Shown in pieces: positions 21,320 to 32,020 of a stretch of DNA of 64,000 nt. Location of the stretch: positions 28,650,078 through 28,714,077 of the forward strand of contig OY755252.1 in the NCBI GenBank assembly GCA_963576725.1, given 5' to 3'. The first letter of the stretch is position 1; each line of letters opens with the position of its first letter. The notes under the pieces were generated by a model. The model was not told where the DNA came from. It saw only the letters and a program-made list of their open reading frames with translations, and ran no database searches. The position numbers and the translations under genes are program-made. This stretch comes from Azorinus chamasolen. Lineage: Eukaryota > Mollusca > Bivalvia > Cardiida > Solecurtidae.

Positions 21320-22272
21320 AACAAGAATGCCAGTGGGCACAATATACGCCCGTCGGGGTATTGTTCAACATAAACTGGGGTGCCTACAGGTGAAGCTTGT
21401 GATGGTGAACAAGTGTTCCAAGTTTAAAAAGGGGCATAATTCGGTCAAAATGCTTGACAGAGTTATGTACTCTTGCCTACAGGTGCAAGTTGAGAAGGTA
21501 AACAAGTGTTCCAAGGTTAAAAGCTTGTTCCAAGTTTAAAAAGGGGCATAATTCGGTCAAAATGCTTGACAGAGTTATGTACTCTTGCCTACAGGTGCAA
21601 GTTGTGAAGGTAAACAAGTGTTCAAAGTTTAAAAGCTTTATCTCAAAGGGTTATGTAAATAAATGGACTTTAACAAAGCCTTAACCAAAAATACTAAGTT
21701 AAAAAGGGGCATAATTCGGTCAAAATGCTTGACAAAGTTATGTTCTCTTGCTTACAGGTGACGGTTGTGATGGTGAACAAGTGTTCCAAGTTTAAAAGCT
21801 TTATCTCAACGGGTTATGTAAATAAATGGACTTTAACAAAGCCTTAACCAAAAATTCTAAGTTAAAAAGGGGCATAATTCAGTCAAAATGCTTGACAGAG
21901 TAATTTACTCTTGCCTACAGGTGAAGGTTGTGACGGTGAACAAGTGTGTTCCAAGTTTCAAAGCTTTATCACAAAGTGTTATGTAAATAAGTGGACTTGT
22001 TCCACATAAATTGAGGTTAACATTTTTGCTAAACGCAAATGCTAAACGCAAATTCTAAGTCCAATTAAGCGACCTTGACCTTGGATAAACGAGCCGGAAC
22101 TTGGCAGGCTACTGTAGCATGTCTAGATAAACATTGTGGTTAAATTTGAGAAGGATCCACCAAGCGGAACTTGAGTTAGAGATGTTACAGACGGACAGAC
22201 GGACAGACAGCCAGACGGACAGACAGCGCCATTCCATAATACGTCCCGTTTTTTCAAACGGGCGTATAATAA
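21319..22272 (-). mobile_element. Repeat M, long form with a 163-bp internal tandem repeat
   Basis: The left end ACAAGAATGCCAGTGGGCAC then AATATACGCCCGTC and the right end TCAAACGGGCGTATAAT are the inverted M ends also seen at 10719. The interior repeats GGGGCATAATTCGGTCAAAA and GTGAACAAGTGTTCCAAG. Start points of GGGGCATAAT are 21431, 21543, 21706 and 21869. The last two steps are 163 bases, the first 112. Near the right end is a GGACAGACGGACAGACAG run. It directly adjoins the reverse-transcriptase remnant. Confidence 0.8.
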
Positions 22273-22530
22273 AAACTAATCCGCGACCAACGGTGCAAAA
22301 TTCATACCTTTAGGAATACCAATCACCTGACGGTATATAACATTCCAATAACGTATGAATATATTATCCGGAAGAAAGGTTAGTGATTCGCATTATTCTG
22401 TGCAAGACCAATTGGAATAATATTCCATTCACTCGTCAGTAAAGAAAGCTTTTTCAGCATTGCATGCCAGAAATGGTGTTTTTTCTCTGGCAAATATTTT
22501 CTGGATTAAGTTAGTAAAAGTAAAAAAAAT

Positions 22531-22745
22531 GAGTCCTACAGGAAACACCACAACAGCCGCCCGAACAGCAACACAAGAAAGTTCAGCAATTGTACATAAC
22601 TACCAAAATCATAAAGAGACGCACAAAGACAAAACAAACAAACAATACGGAGAAGTTGGAAGTATCGCCTTGGAACGGTCAGTCACTGGGAGTTTAAACC
22701 GGTTCAGGGGCGCCCAACCTCACACTTATTCCATCACCACCCTAA
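22531..22745 (+). mobile_element. Interspersed repeat K, best copy
   Basis: Contains AGGAAACACCACAACAGCC, CATAAAGAGACGCACAAAGA, ATCGCCTTGGAACGGTCAGT and GGGAGTTTAAACCGGTTCAG in order. A 100-codon frame across it is not a gene. Confidence 0.8.
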
Positions 22746-22751
22746 AAAGAC

Positions 22752-23040
22752 AAACAGTGTAAATAAACGTATCCCCTCTCCGACACAACAAACAGTGTAA
22801 ATAAACGTATCCCCTCTCCTCTACAACAACCGCGATGCTGGTTTATCTTTAGTTAGATCATAAGGAAGAGGTGTCTACAAAGTAGAAAAACCGTATGTGC
22901 TTACAGTGGATGCGAGAAACCGTTTGTTAGTAAGTTTATATTTTATTAGATCATGAGGAAAGGTTGTGTAAACCGTAGCAAAATAGTATTTGCTTACAGT
23001 GGATGCAAGAAACATTTTGTTCTTAAGTTTGTTTAAGACT
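22752..23040. repeat. Two short local tandem duplications
   Basis: AAACAGTGTAAATAAACGTA occurs twice about 36 bases apart (22752-22822). Then a roughly 90-base unit with GCTTACAGTGGATGC occurs twice (22855-23035). Confidence 0.75.
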
Positions 23041-23148
23041 TCTGGAGAGATTTTAATAGACCAGAAGAGATTTATTCCCGAATGTTCATAAGTCTTATCA
23101 CAATATAATTTTACATGTTCTTTTATCTTACTTAAACAATATTTACCC

Positions 23149-23216
23149 TTCGCTTGCTATTTACGTCAATATACCTACCTGTAAATAGTGAAGACCCAGA
23201 TGAGACAGCTTCTGCA
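23149..23216 (+). mobile_element. B-family MITE broken at its palindrome apex
   Basis: TTACCCTTCGCTTGCTATTT through GATGAGACAGCTTCTGCA, then an abrupt join to satellite sequence. The break falls at the CTGCAG apex. Confidence 0.8.
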
Positions 23217-23918
23217 TCGAAACTAATGATCCCAAAGGACCAGAAAATATAACAACACTGAGAATGAAATACGGGGCGACTTTTTACGGCCGCCACTCAA
23301 GCACCTAACACCTGCTGTTGTGAAGTACATATATTCTGAAAATGGGTGATCCTTCGAAAGCAAAAGTAGAAATGCAACTAGAGAAAATTGAAGACTCGGT
23401 TTTATTGAGCCTGTAATGAGTAGTAATTAAAAGTGCAACGCTACTCATGCCCCCCCCCCCCCCCCCAGCATCGGCTTAAGCAGTATTCAATTTTCAAAAC
23501 TAATAACATCACAACTAATGATCCCAAAGGACCAGAAAATATAATAACACTGAGAATGAAGTACGGGGCGACTTTTTACGGCCGCCACACAAGCACCTAA
23601 CACCGGCTGTTGTGAAGTACATATATTCTGGAAATGGGTGATCCTTCGAAAGCAAAAGTAGAAATGCAAATAGAGAAAATTGCAGACTCGGTTATATTGA
23701 GTCTGTTCATAAGTAGTTATTAAAGGTGCAACGCTACTCACGCCCCTAGCACCGGCTTAGGCAGTATTCAAATTTCAAAACTAATAACATCAACACTAAT
23801 GATCCCTATGGACAAGCAAATATAACAACACTGAAAATGAAGTACGGGGCGACTTTTTACGCCCGTTTCACCAGCACTTAACACCTGCTGTTGTGAAGTA
23901 CATATATTCTGAAAATAA
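23217..23918 (+). repeat. Satellite array, unit about 300 bp
   Basis: Marker ATATTCTGRAAATGGGTGAT (and its decayed third copy) occurs at 23331, 23633 and 23904 (steps 302 and 271). Units share CTAATGATCCCAAAGGACC, GGGGCGACTTTTTACGGCCG and GTGCAACGCTACTCA. One unit carries a 16-C run. Single units also lie at 18968 and 61030-61370. Confidence 0.9.
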
Positions 23919-25240
23919 TTGTAGGATGTTGATGTAATTTTAATATCTGCTCTAAGTTGTTTACACGTCTGGCATGGTGTGAAACGACGGTCTTTTCGTC
24001 AGTATTAACTGAAATGTATGACTTGGTATTAATAAGTTTCTGCTTTATGACATCGATATAATGTAACCGTCAAATAATAATGACATTATTCGGTGCCTTA
24101 TCAGCAGAAACAATGACGTGTTTTGAATGGAAATCCTATAAACCTTTTTAAGTGGTCTAAAAGAAATTCTAGGTTAAGTTTGAAGAAGATGTTCATTTGA
24201 GCTATAAAATAAAATGCGTTTGTCAATTATATAAAATATTAGTTTTTTCCAATTTGAAAGAGCATTAGATTCAACATGTTCTCTACGACACCATTTAATA
24301 CTAAAATGTTGTGACGCCTCGGCAATCTGACCTCGACAAGAGTTAAAAATCCCCCCAGTGACATTTGTCACTGACCGTTCCAAGGCGGTAATTTTATCTA
24401 TCCCCTGTTGTTTGTTTGTTATGTCTCTTTGTGTCTTTTATGTACATGTAAATTTGCTATTTGTCGTCGCGGTGCTGTTTGGACGTTTTGTGTGTTGTAT
24501 GCGGTGTTTCCAGCATGACATACATGTAATTGTGTAATTCTATATCTTGGACCTTTATTAAGACGAGATCGCAGACGTTGATCTTTAATTATCTCGAAGT
24601 TACCAGTAATCACATGACCAGCCGAAGAATAGCAAAACTTTGAGGTGGCGCAATATCAATTATAAGAAATATTGTCATTGATATTAAGCTCGGCAACAAT
24701 CTTATTATGATTAAAAATTGTTTTTTCTGATGTGTTTGTTATATTTATAGCAGATAATCGGTGGTTCGATATTTTTAAAGAATTTGGGAATAGTGTCAAT
24801 TATATTTTTATCTCGGCATATACTCTGGAGGTCAATATAAGGAATTCCTTTATTAATAAAAGGAATTTTCATAAAAAAAATATTTGGTGTTCAGATAATT
24901 TGACAATGTGTGGTCTGAGAACATGTAGAGTAAAGCTTTGTATCAAACTAGCCGTTCCTATGAGAGGGTCTGATCTAAAAAAGATTTTATCGGCTTGCTC
25001 GTCAATTTCTTTTAATGAAGATATTGATAAGGAAGAAAGTCTATAAAGCATGGCATGTTTACCAGAAGATGTACGTAAAGTATATAGATCAAGAATAGTC
25101 ATATTCATATGAGATCTTCGTTTCATATTACCATTTTCACGAATTTCATGTGAACGAGATTCGCATTTCTTTATGGAAACAAATCTATGTCAGGATCTTT
25201 TGATATCATGCCAGGCTGGCAAACGGGGTTTGTAAATGTT
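23919..25240 (-). pseudogene. Reverse-transcriptase pseudogene, N-terminal part
   Basis: On the minus strand the frames contain, in order, MKRRSHMNMTILDLYTLRTS, PFINKGIPYIDL, IEPPIICYKYNKHIR, AGHVITGNFEII, KGPRYR, KWCRREHVESNAL and FYSSNEHLL, spread over different frames with stops. This order fits the N-terminal region of the same retroelement whose YLDD part is at 20640-21319. The catalytic region between them is missing. A K repeat at 24350-24538 interrupts it just after KGPRYR. The family attribution is from memory. Confidence 0.7.
24350..24538 (-). mobile_element. Repeat K inserted in the reverse-transcriptase pseudogene
   Basis: On the minus strand it has CTGGAAACACCGCATACAAC, AAGAGACATAACAAACAAAC and GCCTTGGAACGGTCAGTGAC. 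Pseudogene sequence resumes on both sides, so K moved here after the retroelement. Confidence 0.75.
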
Positions 25241-25329
25241 TAATCCAATTAAATCAGCTATGAACCTAGCTTCCGACTTAAAACTACTAGTAGTATCCTT
25301 ATCACATGAGATGTGTTGTACAAGTACAA

Positions 25330-25445
25330 ATATGAGTCATTCAGGAAACACCACATACAGAACAAACAGTCGCCCCAACAATAACACAAGACAACAGCAA
25401 ATGTACATAACTATCAACAACATAAAGAGACGCACAAAGTACGTA
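25330..25445 (+). mobile_element. Interspersed repeat K, left part
   Basis: TCAGGAAACACCACATACAG, AACAGTCGCCCCAACA and CATAAAGAGACGCACAAAGT match the first half of the K copy at 22531. Confidence 0.7.
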
Positions 25446-25805
25446 TACATGTATATAATATTGGTCGTAGTGCAATCCACGTCTGAATTGATCTTAATAT
25501 TAAAAGTTCTACCATTAACTCTTGATTTGATTGTTTAGTTACAAGAAATATTACTACAACATATGCACCTCTTAGCATCGCACATCGAAGATATTTTAAG
25601 TTTGTTCATGTGAAAGAGATGGAAGGGCACCTTTATTGTATGCATCAACAAATCAATACACTCGTATAGCTACAAAGTGCATCAAATTGTCCGTGAACAC
25701 ACTACCTACCACGAGGTGCAAGACATGAGATGATGTATGAGGTGTATGTCACTTGCATAACCTGCACGAAAATTATAACAATAGAGGGTTAATACATGTA
25801 AACTT
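25446..25805. other. No recognisable feature
   Basis: No supported open frame or repeat. The flank of the hairpin at 25806 may belong to the same unknown element. Confidence 0.3.
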
Positions 25806-25910
25806 TTTTTCGGGCAAAGCAGTGTCCTGAGGTGTTGTTGGTGCCCCGAGTCCGATGAGCGAGGACAACAGCAGTCCAAAGGGACACTGCAGATGTTATT
25901 GCCCGAAACA
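25806..25910. repeat. Long inverted repeat (TTTCGGGCAA ends)
   Basis: TTTCGGGCAA at the left pairs with TTGCCCGAAA at the right. Inside, GCAGTGTCC pairs with GGACACTGC and TGTTGTTG with CAACA. The apex is CCCCGAGTCCGATGAGCGAG. It could be the core of a MITE or a structured RNA. No second copy is in the window. Confidence 0.65.
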
Positions 25911-26189
25911 AACATGTTATATTGCCATCCTTGAATAAAACCTTTTTTCTGCTTTCCTGTTGTCATCTTATTGTTGAAAATACAACTATTACATTCGCCA
26001 CTGTTAAAACGATGTAGTACTCGCGTCTACTGTTGACAGCAAAGGTATAATTAAAGCTGGTCAACAACAGCGCGTGAGCACGAGGATCGACTTGTTAATA
26101 CATGGGTAATCGGGACTACAACAGCACGTTTAATGCAAGAATGCATTTTGATGCCCATAGTGATTTCAAAACTGCACAATTTTATTTCT
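25911..26189. other. No recognisable feature
   Basis: No open frame or repeat recognised. Confidence 0.3.
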
Positions 26190-26272
26190 TTCTTTTTTCT
26201 AATAAATGCTACTTCTCAGAAGTTTTATTTAAAGAGGCTTGCTCTAAAATAGCATATGAGGGAATGGGTTAA
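26190..26272 (-). mobile_element. C-family MITE, right end only
   Basis: AGTTTTATTTAAAGAGGCTT, TAAAATAGCATATGAGGGAA and TGGGTTAA match the C terminus. Palindrome and other end are absent. Confidence 0.7.
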
Positions 26273-26689
26273 TATCTTTTTCGTAGAATGAAAAATTCTT
26301 TTACCGGTATCACATGGAACAGCGAACATAATATTCAGTTAATTTCGACATTAACATGTATCTGGCGTAATGTGAAGATTTGTATTCTAGCTATGTAAAA
26401 AAGGGATTATGCATGGCGTCACTAAGGATATATTTTCTCCAATCTGTCTGCAAATTTGTTAGATGAATGGTCTACTTTGACAGAGGTCAAAATCTTGTGT
26501 GTGAAATTACTTAGTACATTCTAATGATCAAATACAAAACAATATGTTCTATTTACACCCAGGCCGTGTATTTGTAAGACGGAACATGAAAATTCCCTCG
26601 TTGGAAACAGAAGAACCCCACTACCCAAACATGACTAAATTGTTAAATAAATATTCCCATGCTAGTGTCACTTGCCTTGCATCTGCAAA
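26273..26689. other. No recognisable feature
   Basis: No open frame or repeat recognised. Confidence 0.3.
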
Positions 26690-26765
26690 CAGCTTGGTTC
26701 CGGATTAGACGCCCCAGTAACTCGCCGTCTCATCAAGATCCAATCTGACTGATGCTCAATAGTTT
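26690..26765. mobile_element. A-type hairpin fragment
   Basis: GCAAACAGCTTGGTTCCGGA and ACTCGCCGTCTCATCAAGAT form a decayed A palindrome directly next to a C element. No TTAA ends. Confidence 0.65.
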
Positions 26766-26775
26766 CTCAAAAGCA

Positions 26776-27000
26776 ATAACCTGTTCCATCCTAGATTATT
26801 TTAGACCCAACCTGTTTGAATAACTCTACCGAAAAGAAGCATTTATTAAAAAAAATGGAAATTGTTAGCTTTGAAACCATTGTGATAAGTAAAGCATTTG
26901 CTCCTATGGAGCAAAATTTAATGCTCTATTAATCACAATGGTTTCAAATAATACCTCTGACAGCGGCGTCAAAATGCGTCAGTAGGGGGGAATGGGTTAA
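26776..27000 (+). mobile_element. C-family TTAA MITE
   Basis: ATAACCTGTTCCATCCTAGA to GGGGGGAATGGGTTAA. The palindrome GCATTTGCTCCTATGGAGCA within CCATTGTGATAAGTAAAG is intact apart from a short insertion (AATTTA). Confidence 0.8.
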
Positions 27001-27294
27001 TTGAATCAGAAGTCAGTGAAATTTACAACAAATCAGAGACTGCGAGGACATTGTGTAAAAAACAAATTAATGTTTTCAGCATGAGAAGGCATAACCGTTT
27101 GGCTTATAGAGGCCTATATATTCACATGTTGACGAAGGAGGGTTCTTTCGGTAAAGGGTGAATGGTGATTGAAACGAATTTGACAACACAGTAGTTTGAA
27201 CGTCTAATCAAATATACAGATGTACATCAATTCCTCTATTTGTAAATACAGTAAAAGTACACATATTAATCATGCAGGAAACACCACATACTCA

Positions 27295-27516
27295 TTAACC
27301 CATTTGCTCCCAGTGGATTCTTCCATGCTTATATATTGGATTAGTCCATTTTTTATCTAAGTGGTGCCTGGGCGAAATGTTCAATTTCGTTTTGTTTTAT
27401 ATTGAAATTCCTATCAGCAAACAGTGTAGACTCTGATCAGACGCCGCATTATGCGATGTCTGATCAGAGTCTACACTGTTTGCCTAAGTCTCATATCGTG
27501 GGAGCAAATGGGATAA
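27295..27516 (+). mobile_element. E-family TTAA MITE
   Basis: TTAACCCATTTGCTCCCAGT to GGGAGCAAATGGGATAA. The palindrome GTAGACTCTGATCAGACGCC pairs with GATCAGAGTCTACACTGTTT. The false 70-codon frame with ANSVDSDQTP is this palindrome. Confidence 0.9.
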
Positions 27517-27540
27517 CTCTACCATATAATCTATTAACAT

Positions 27541-27958
27541 TAGAGCCTGTAAAAGCAGGTGGTTTCATAACCCTTTCCGTGTCTACATTTATTCCAAATT
27601 TCAATATCTACTGAATATTCATAGACAAGATAGTAATAATGAAATACGTAAAGTGGACCATTGTAGCCATTTTAGAAAGAAAAACCACATATCTTTCAAA
27701 TTGTATTAGCAAACAGAGCAGACCATGATCAGATGGCTCCTATATGATCCGTCTGGGTCTATTGTATTGTCAGATGCGTGAAAACGCGTTTATATAAAGG
27801 GAATGGTAAATGCTGGGCAAAATTTTCACGACAAAAGGAGGAGCTTTCTGCATAACTGCTGTCCTGGAAACTTTTTTCCTGCATTAAGCTACCTTTCATT
27901 TTAAAAGTCTAGAATCATACTTCTTTTGAGTGGTCGTGTTTGAAGAGACTGTACTGTA
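27541..27958 (+). mobile_element. G-family MITE hosting a D2 MITE
   Basis: The right end GAGACTGTACTGTA and the stem AGCTTTCTGCATAACTGC with CCTGCATTAAGCTACC identify G. The stem at AGCAGGTGGTTTCATAA is interrupted by D2. Confidence 0.75.
27567..27809 (+). mobile_element. D2 TTAA-type MITE nested in G
   Basis: ATAACCCTTTCCGTGTCTAC to AAAGGGAATGGTAA. The interior has CATTGTAGCCATTTTAG and a D palindrome (GATCAGATGGCTCCTATA). Its end TTAAs are mutated to ATAA and GTAA. Confidence 0.75.
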
Positions 27959-28401
27959 GTATTCTTTAGGAGCCATGGAGATTTGCCATGCGTTCATTAG
28001 CGTCACACGTTTTTCATTCGGTTTGTATGCTAATTACTATTACTATTCTCTGGTTGCAACTGTTTCCAAACGGTCTCTGGTTGCAACTATATTCCAACGA
28101 CCGCATCTGCTGAACTCATCGCAGATGTTGATTGGTGAGTCTGTTTTGGACGTTCCCATACAGAATGATCTGCTTTCAATACAAGCATTTATTAAAGATC
28201 TGAACCTAGAAAATACCAAAATTAAGTGATCAGTTTTTACTTCTACAGACTTCAGTGTCCTTGCCTTTCAGCGTTTACTTTAAGCAAGGTGTAAAAAAAT
28301 ATATCAGTCCAAAAGCAATTTTATTCCGATCTGCTTATTTTGACAAACAATATAAGTGATAGTCTCTACTAGTCTCTACTAGTCTCTACTTCCTACACGT
28401 T
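27959..28401. other. No gene; a short 10-bp triplication
   Basis: An 84-codon frame at 27975-28229 has no known domain. AGTCTCTACT is repeated three times at about 28362-28391. Confidence 0.4.
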
Positions 28402-28648
28402 TTAACCCATTCGGCGCCAGATTTCTAATTGTCGTCTGCATTTTCAATTTTGTTAAATAATTCGGTACAATAAGGAAATTAGATAAGTAGATGCAATTTT
28501 CAAAGGAGTAAAGCACAGGTGTAGAAATAGAGATTGAGACAAAAAGTGAAGTCCCTGATCAGACGCCGCCTTGAAAAGGCAGAGTCTGATCTGGGACTGC
28601 ACTATTTGTCGTGGTGTATGTATGCGACTTCGGCGGTGAAAGGGTTAA
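28402..28648 (+). mobile_element. F-family TTAA MITE
   Basis: TTAACCCATTCGGCGCCAGA to TTCGGCGGTGAAAGGGTTAA. The palindrome GTCCCTGATCAGACGCCGCC pairs with GAGTCTGATCTGGGACTG. It carries TAATTGTCGTCTGCA near the left end. Confidence 0.88.
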
Positions 28649-28984
28649 ATATGCCCTGAAAATACGTTAAATGTAATGAAACCATTAAATTAAATGTTGA
28701 AGACAAAGCATTCATGTGTTGGACATCAAAGTTCCGGTGTTATACGACGATTTATAAGTATTTATTCGGGTTTTAGCTTCGTAACTGTTTGAAATAGGAC
28801 GATGATATTTTGCTGAACAGCACAAAATATAGGTATCGGCTAAAAGGGTTTATTTTGTATCACAGGGGTATTTTTCGATATAAATTCAAATTGGCAATCT
28901 TTACAAGAATAAATGAACATAACGAACACAATGGTTGATAATTTTATTGCAAATATGCATTGAATGTATATAGTATTACTTAAT

Positions 28985-29155
28985 GGAAAAGTAGTGCCAA
29001 ATTTATAATTGTCGTCTGCAGTCCAATTTTTGTTAAATCATTCGGTACAATAAGGAAATGAGATAAATAAAGCACAGCTATAGAACTACAGAATGAGACA
29101 AAAAGTGAAGTATTGCGTTGTATTTATGCGACATCGGCGGTGAAACGGTTACAAT
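28985..29155 (+). mobile_element. F-family MITE lacking the hairpin
   Basis: AATTGTCGTCTGCAGTCCAA, TCGGTACAATAAGGAAATGA and ACATCGGCGGTGAAACGGTT match F, but the 70-base palindrome is deleted at AAAGTGAAG. End TTAAs are mutated. Confidence 0.75.
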
Positions 29156-29250
29156 GGTCAGCATACAGATTGGTCCTTATTAGACGCCGAGTTATTCGGC
29201 GTATCATGTGGATCCCGGCTGTTTGAAAATGCGAGTAAAGTAACCAATGA
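29156..29250. mobile_element. A-type hairpin fragment
   Basis: ACGCCGAGTTATTCGGCGTA with TCATGTGGATCCCGGCTGTT. Ends are not preserved. Confidence 0.6.
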
Positions 29251-29410
29251 CGGGGTAAGGACTGTCTGAAATTTGCCTTTTGAAGGAGGGTAGTTTGTAA
29301 TGAGAAATTCTATGTAGGGTGAAATAAATGGTAGAATGGAAGAAGGAACGGAAGAACAAGTGTTATCACTATATAACTGGATAATTTATAGTGAATATGT
29401 ACAATACATC

Positions 29411-29642
29411 TTAGCCGATTCCCGCACAGTATAGTTCTAGACCCAACCCAACCTCTTTGAATAAATCGAATGAAAAGAAGCACTTACTAGCAAAAAGGAA
29501 TATTTTTGAAATTGCTTAGTTTTGAAACCATTGTGATACATAGAGCATTTGTTCCTGTGGAGCAAATGCTCTATTCACCACAATGGTTTCCAATCGATAC
29601 TTTCATCGAGGCGTCGAGGACCATCAATACCAGAGAATGGAT
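29411..29642 (+). mobile_element. C-family MITE, decayed
   Basis: CCTCTTTGAATAAATCGAAT and the palindrome AGAGCATTTGTTCCTGTGGA with CACAATGGTTTCC identify C. Both terminal TTAA sites are lost. Confidence 0.7.
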
Positions 29643-29880
29643 GGAATTGCTATAAACAGTTCTTATATTGCAATTGCTCTGTTGGTATGCCACTCGGGAC
29701 TTCTGCTTTAAGCTTGTAATTATTATCGGAATAGATGTCAAAACGTTTGTTTGACTTAAATGAGATTGTTTGTTATATTTCTAGTGTGAGCAGTGCTTTT
29801 GGGAATTAGCTACACTAAATGAATTTCTGCTGTATCTGTTCATTCGACATACGTTGTGACTGGTCGAGTTCACTGTTAGC

Positions 29881-30124
29881 TTAACCCTTCGTTTGCTATC
29901 CACGTCAATATACCTATCTGTAAATAGTGAAGACCCAGATGAGGCAAATCCTGCTGTCTCATCAGGGTCTGCACTATTTACAAGTTGATTGTGCAACCAG
30001 TTCACTCCACAGCAGTGATTGCACAGCGAAATACTTGTACACAGTGAAGATATATGTAATTATACAACAGGGCATGGGTAAAGAAGGAGAAATGTATTTT
30101 AAAATTCAGCAAGAGAAGGGTTAA
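29881..30124 (+). mobile_element. B-family TTAA MITE with a reduced palindrome
   Basis: TTAACCCTTCGTTTGCTATC to CAGCAAGAGAAGGGTTAA. The flank GGCATGGGTAAAGAAGGAGA is intact. Part of each palindrome arm near the apex is missing (GAGGCAAATCCTGCTGTC). Confidence 0.88.
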
Positions 30125-31067
30125 TTAATTAAGCAATAACCTTTTCAACGTTAAGTGGAATCGCCCATCACTGATTAATAATCAAGTCCATTCAGGAAAA
30201 AAGTTTTAAATATGTTGAGTGTTGCATGACAAGCAGTGCAGGCCGAAACTAGAGGGTCCCAATAAATCTTCTGATCTGGGTCTACACTGTTTGCACATGA
30301 CGATTAACCCATTCCCTCATTCAAATGGTTAATCTTTATACAAAGCCACTTCTACGAATATTTGAGTAAGTCTCAGTTCTTAAATCAATTGTTTCGATAT
30401 GAAAATGTGCCAATGAATATAAACTAAGTTCAGTAAAAGGTTCAATTTTGAAAAGGAAAACAATTAAAACACAATTAGTGCAATGGCATGCAGAGGCCGG
30501 CATTTTGCATTTAATAAAACAGGCACATAACCCAACATATACTGGAGCAAGAGAGGCTCTAATAAAAGGATATCGGGGGTCTCCTTTGGAAAAAAAACCT
30601 AGACGGCATGCATATTTTATTCGACGGAACACTACACAAAGAGTTTGGGCCATTCCCCCTCTTGTACTTCATACTCCAGGGTAAATATGTTATCGTCCAT
30701 ATATTTGCAGGGTACTTGCAGATCTGGTCATCGATGACGAAAACCGTGTCTTCACCAGTCGATAACAAATAGTTAACCCTTCACCCAGTGATATGCCATC
30801 TGACTCACTTCCAAAACATAATCAATCCAAATATGATGGTTCTTTTATGAATCATCTTGTTAGAGTATGATCGGTGGGTTCATGAAATAAGAAAAGCTGA
30901 TTCAGTCACAGTCTTTACCACGGTGACACGTTCTCTTGTCCGTAATGTCATAATAAAAAAAACTAATTAATATTCGCGAAGTAAATGTTTAATTACTCTC
31001 AAAAGAAAGTATAACGACTTTATCATACATTATATATAAGTTCAAGCTTTCTAATTTTACATTTTAT
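30125..31067. other. No gene supported
   Basis: Overlapping frames of 105, 78 and 69 codons at 30336-30768 have no recognisable domain. A TTAACCCTTCACCC at 30774 and a palindrome arm (TCTGATCTGGGTCTACACTG, 30270) are single-sided MITE scraps. Confidence 0.4.
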
Positions 31068-31365
31068 AATCGTCCATTGATCGGATAAACACGCATGCGG
31101 TTTCTTCCGGTTACTGAATTCATATTTACTGTATATCTATTGCATGTCTTTCACTGACCGGATAGACAATCATGCGGGTCCTTCCGGTTAGTGATTTCAT
31201 GTATATTGTATTTCTTTTCCTTATCTTTCATTGACCGGATAGACAATAATGCAGTTCCTTCCGGCTAGCGATTTTATATCTATTGTATATCTATTGTATA
31301 TATTTCATTGCCTGAATAGATAATCATGCGGTTCGTTCCGGTTAGTAATTTCATCCATGTGAAGT
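31068..31365. repeat. 77-bp minisatellite, four copies
   Basis: Units carry CGGATARACAATCATGCGGT and CTTCCGGTTAGTGATTTCAT. CCGGATA-type starts are at 31081, 31158, 31235 and 31311. Copies differ by scattered substitutions. Confidence 0.9.
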
Positions 31366-31807
31366 GCTTTTGAACGCACATATCCTGTGTGGAAAAAGCG
31401 CAAAATAAATGTGGTATAATAATAATACTATATCATTTATCATCTCATCGAAGTTTCCCTTACGAGTACAACATGATTCGATAATTGAGCCAACAGACTA
31501 AAACTGTAATTTCTTTGTAGACAGTCTTGAAGGGAAAGTGGCTTGTGAACCATATGGTAAATACAGTTTATACATGAACGAAATGTGTATGTATAATGTC
31601 ACTGTAAATGTCAAAAGCTACAGATAGCTATCACTCATTACATCCGTTGTACATAGCGAACTCTCTCATATACTTGCTGACAGTATACATCACACGAAGC
31701 TCATCCCCGTATGACTATTTATGTATAAGGCTTTACGTTTTCAAAACAATAAGTGTACATGGTCATATGGCGCTACATGGTGCCTTTCTATTTTTAGAAA
31801 ATCTTCA
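31366..31807. other. No gene supported
   Basis: Two overlapping frames of 97 and 90 codons run into the next minisatellite and have no domain. Confidence 0.35.
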
Positions 31808-32020
31808 ATATTTAACGGTGATGTGCAACCAATATTGCCATGTAGAGTATACGCATGCATTGAAAATGCAACCGGTATTTTCAATCATAGCATACACATG
31901 ATGGAAAAATACAGCCAATATTGGCATTCAGAGCATACGCATGCAGATAAAATGCAACTAGCATTGTTATTCAGAGCATACGCGTATAGATAATGTGCAA
32001 CCAATGTTATCATTTAGTGC
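31808..32020. repeat. 43-bp minisatellite, five copies
   Basis: The unit contains TGCAACCAATATTGCCAT and AGAGCATACGCATGCA. Starts near 31824, 31868, 31912, 31954 and 31997. Confidence 0.88.

Noticed and set aside
25840..25875. Hammerhead ribozyme core (GATGAG near GAGGAC)
   Set aside because: The required CTGATGA and GAAA boxes are not both present in the right order.
30336..30768. Overlapping frames of 105, 78 and 69 codons
   Set aside because: They overlap on opposite strands, have no domains, and start without context. No better than chance.
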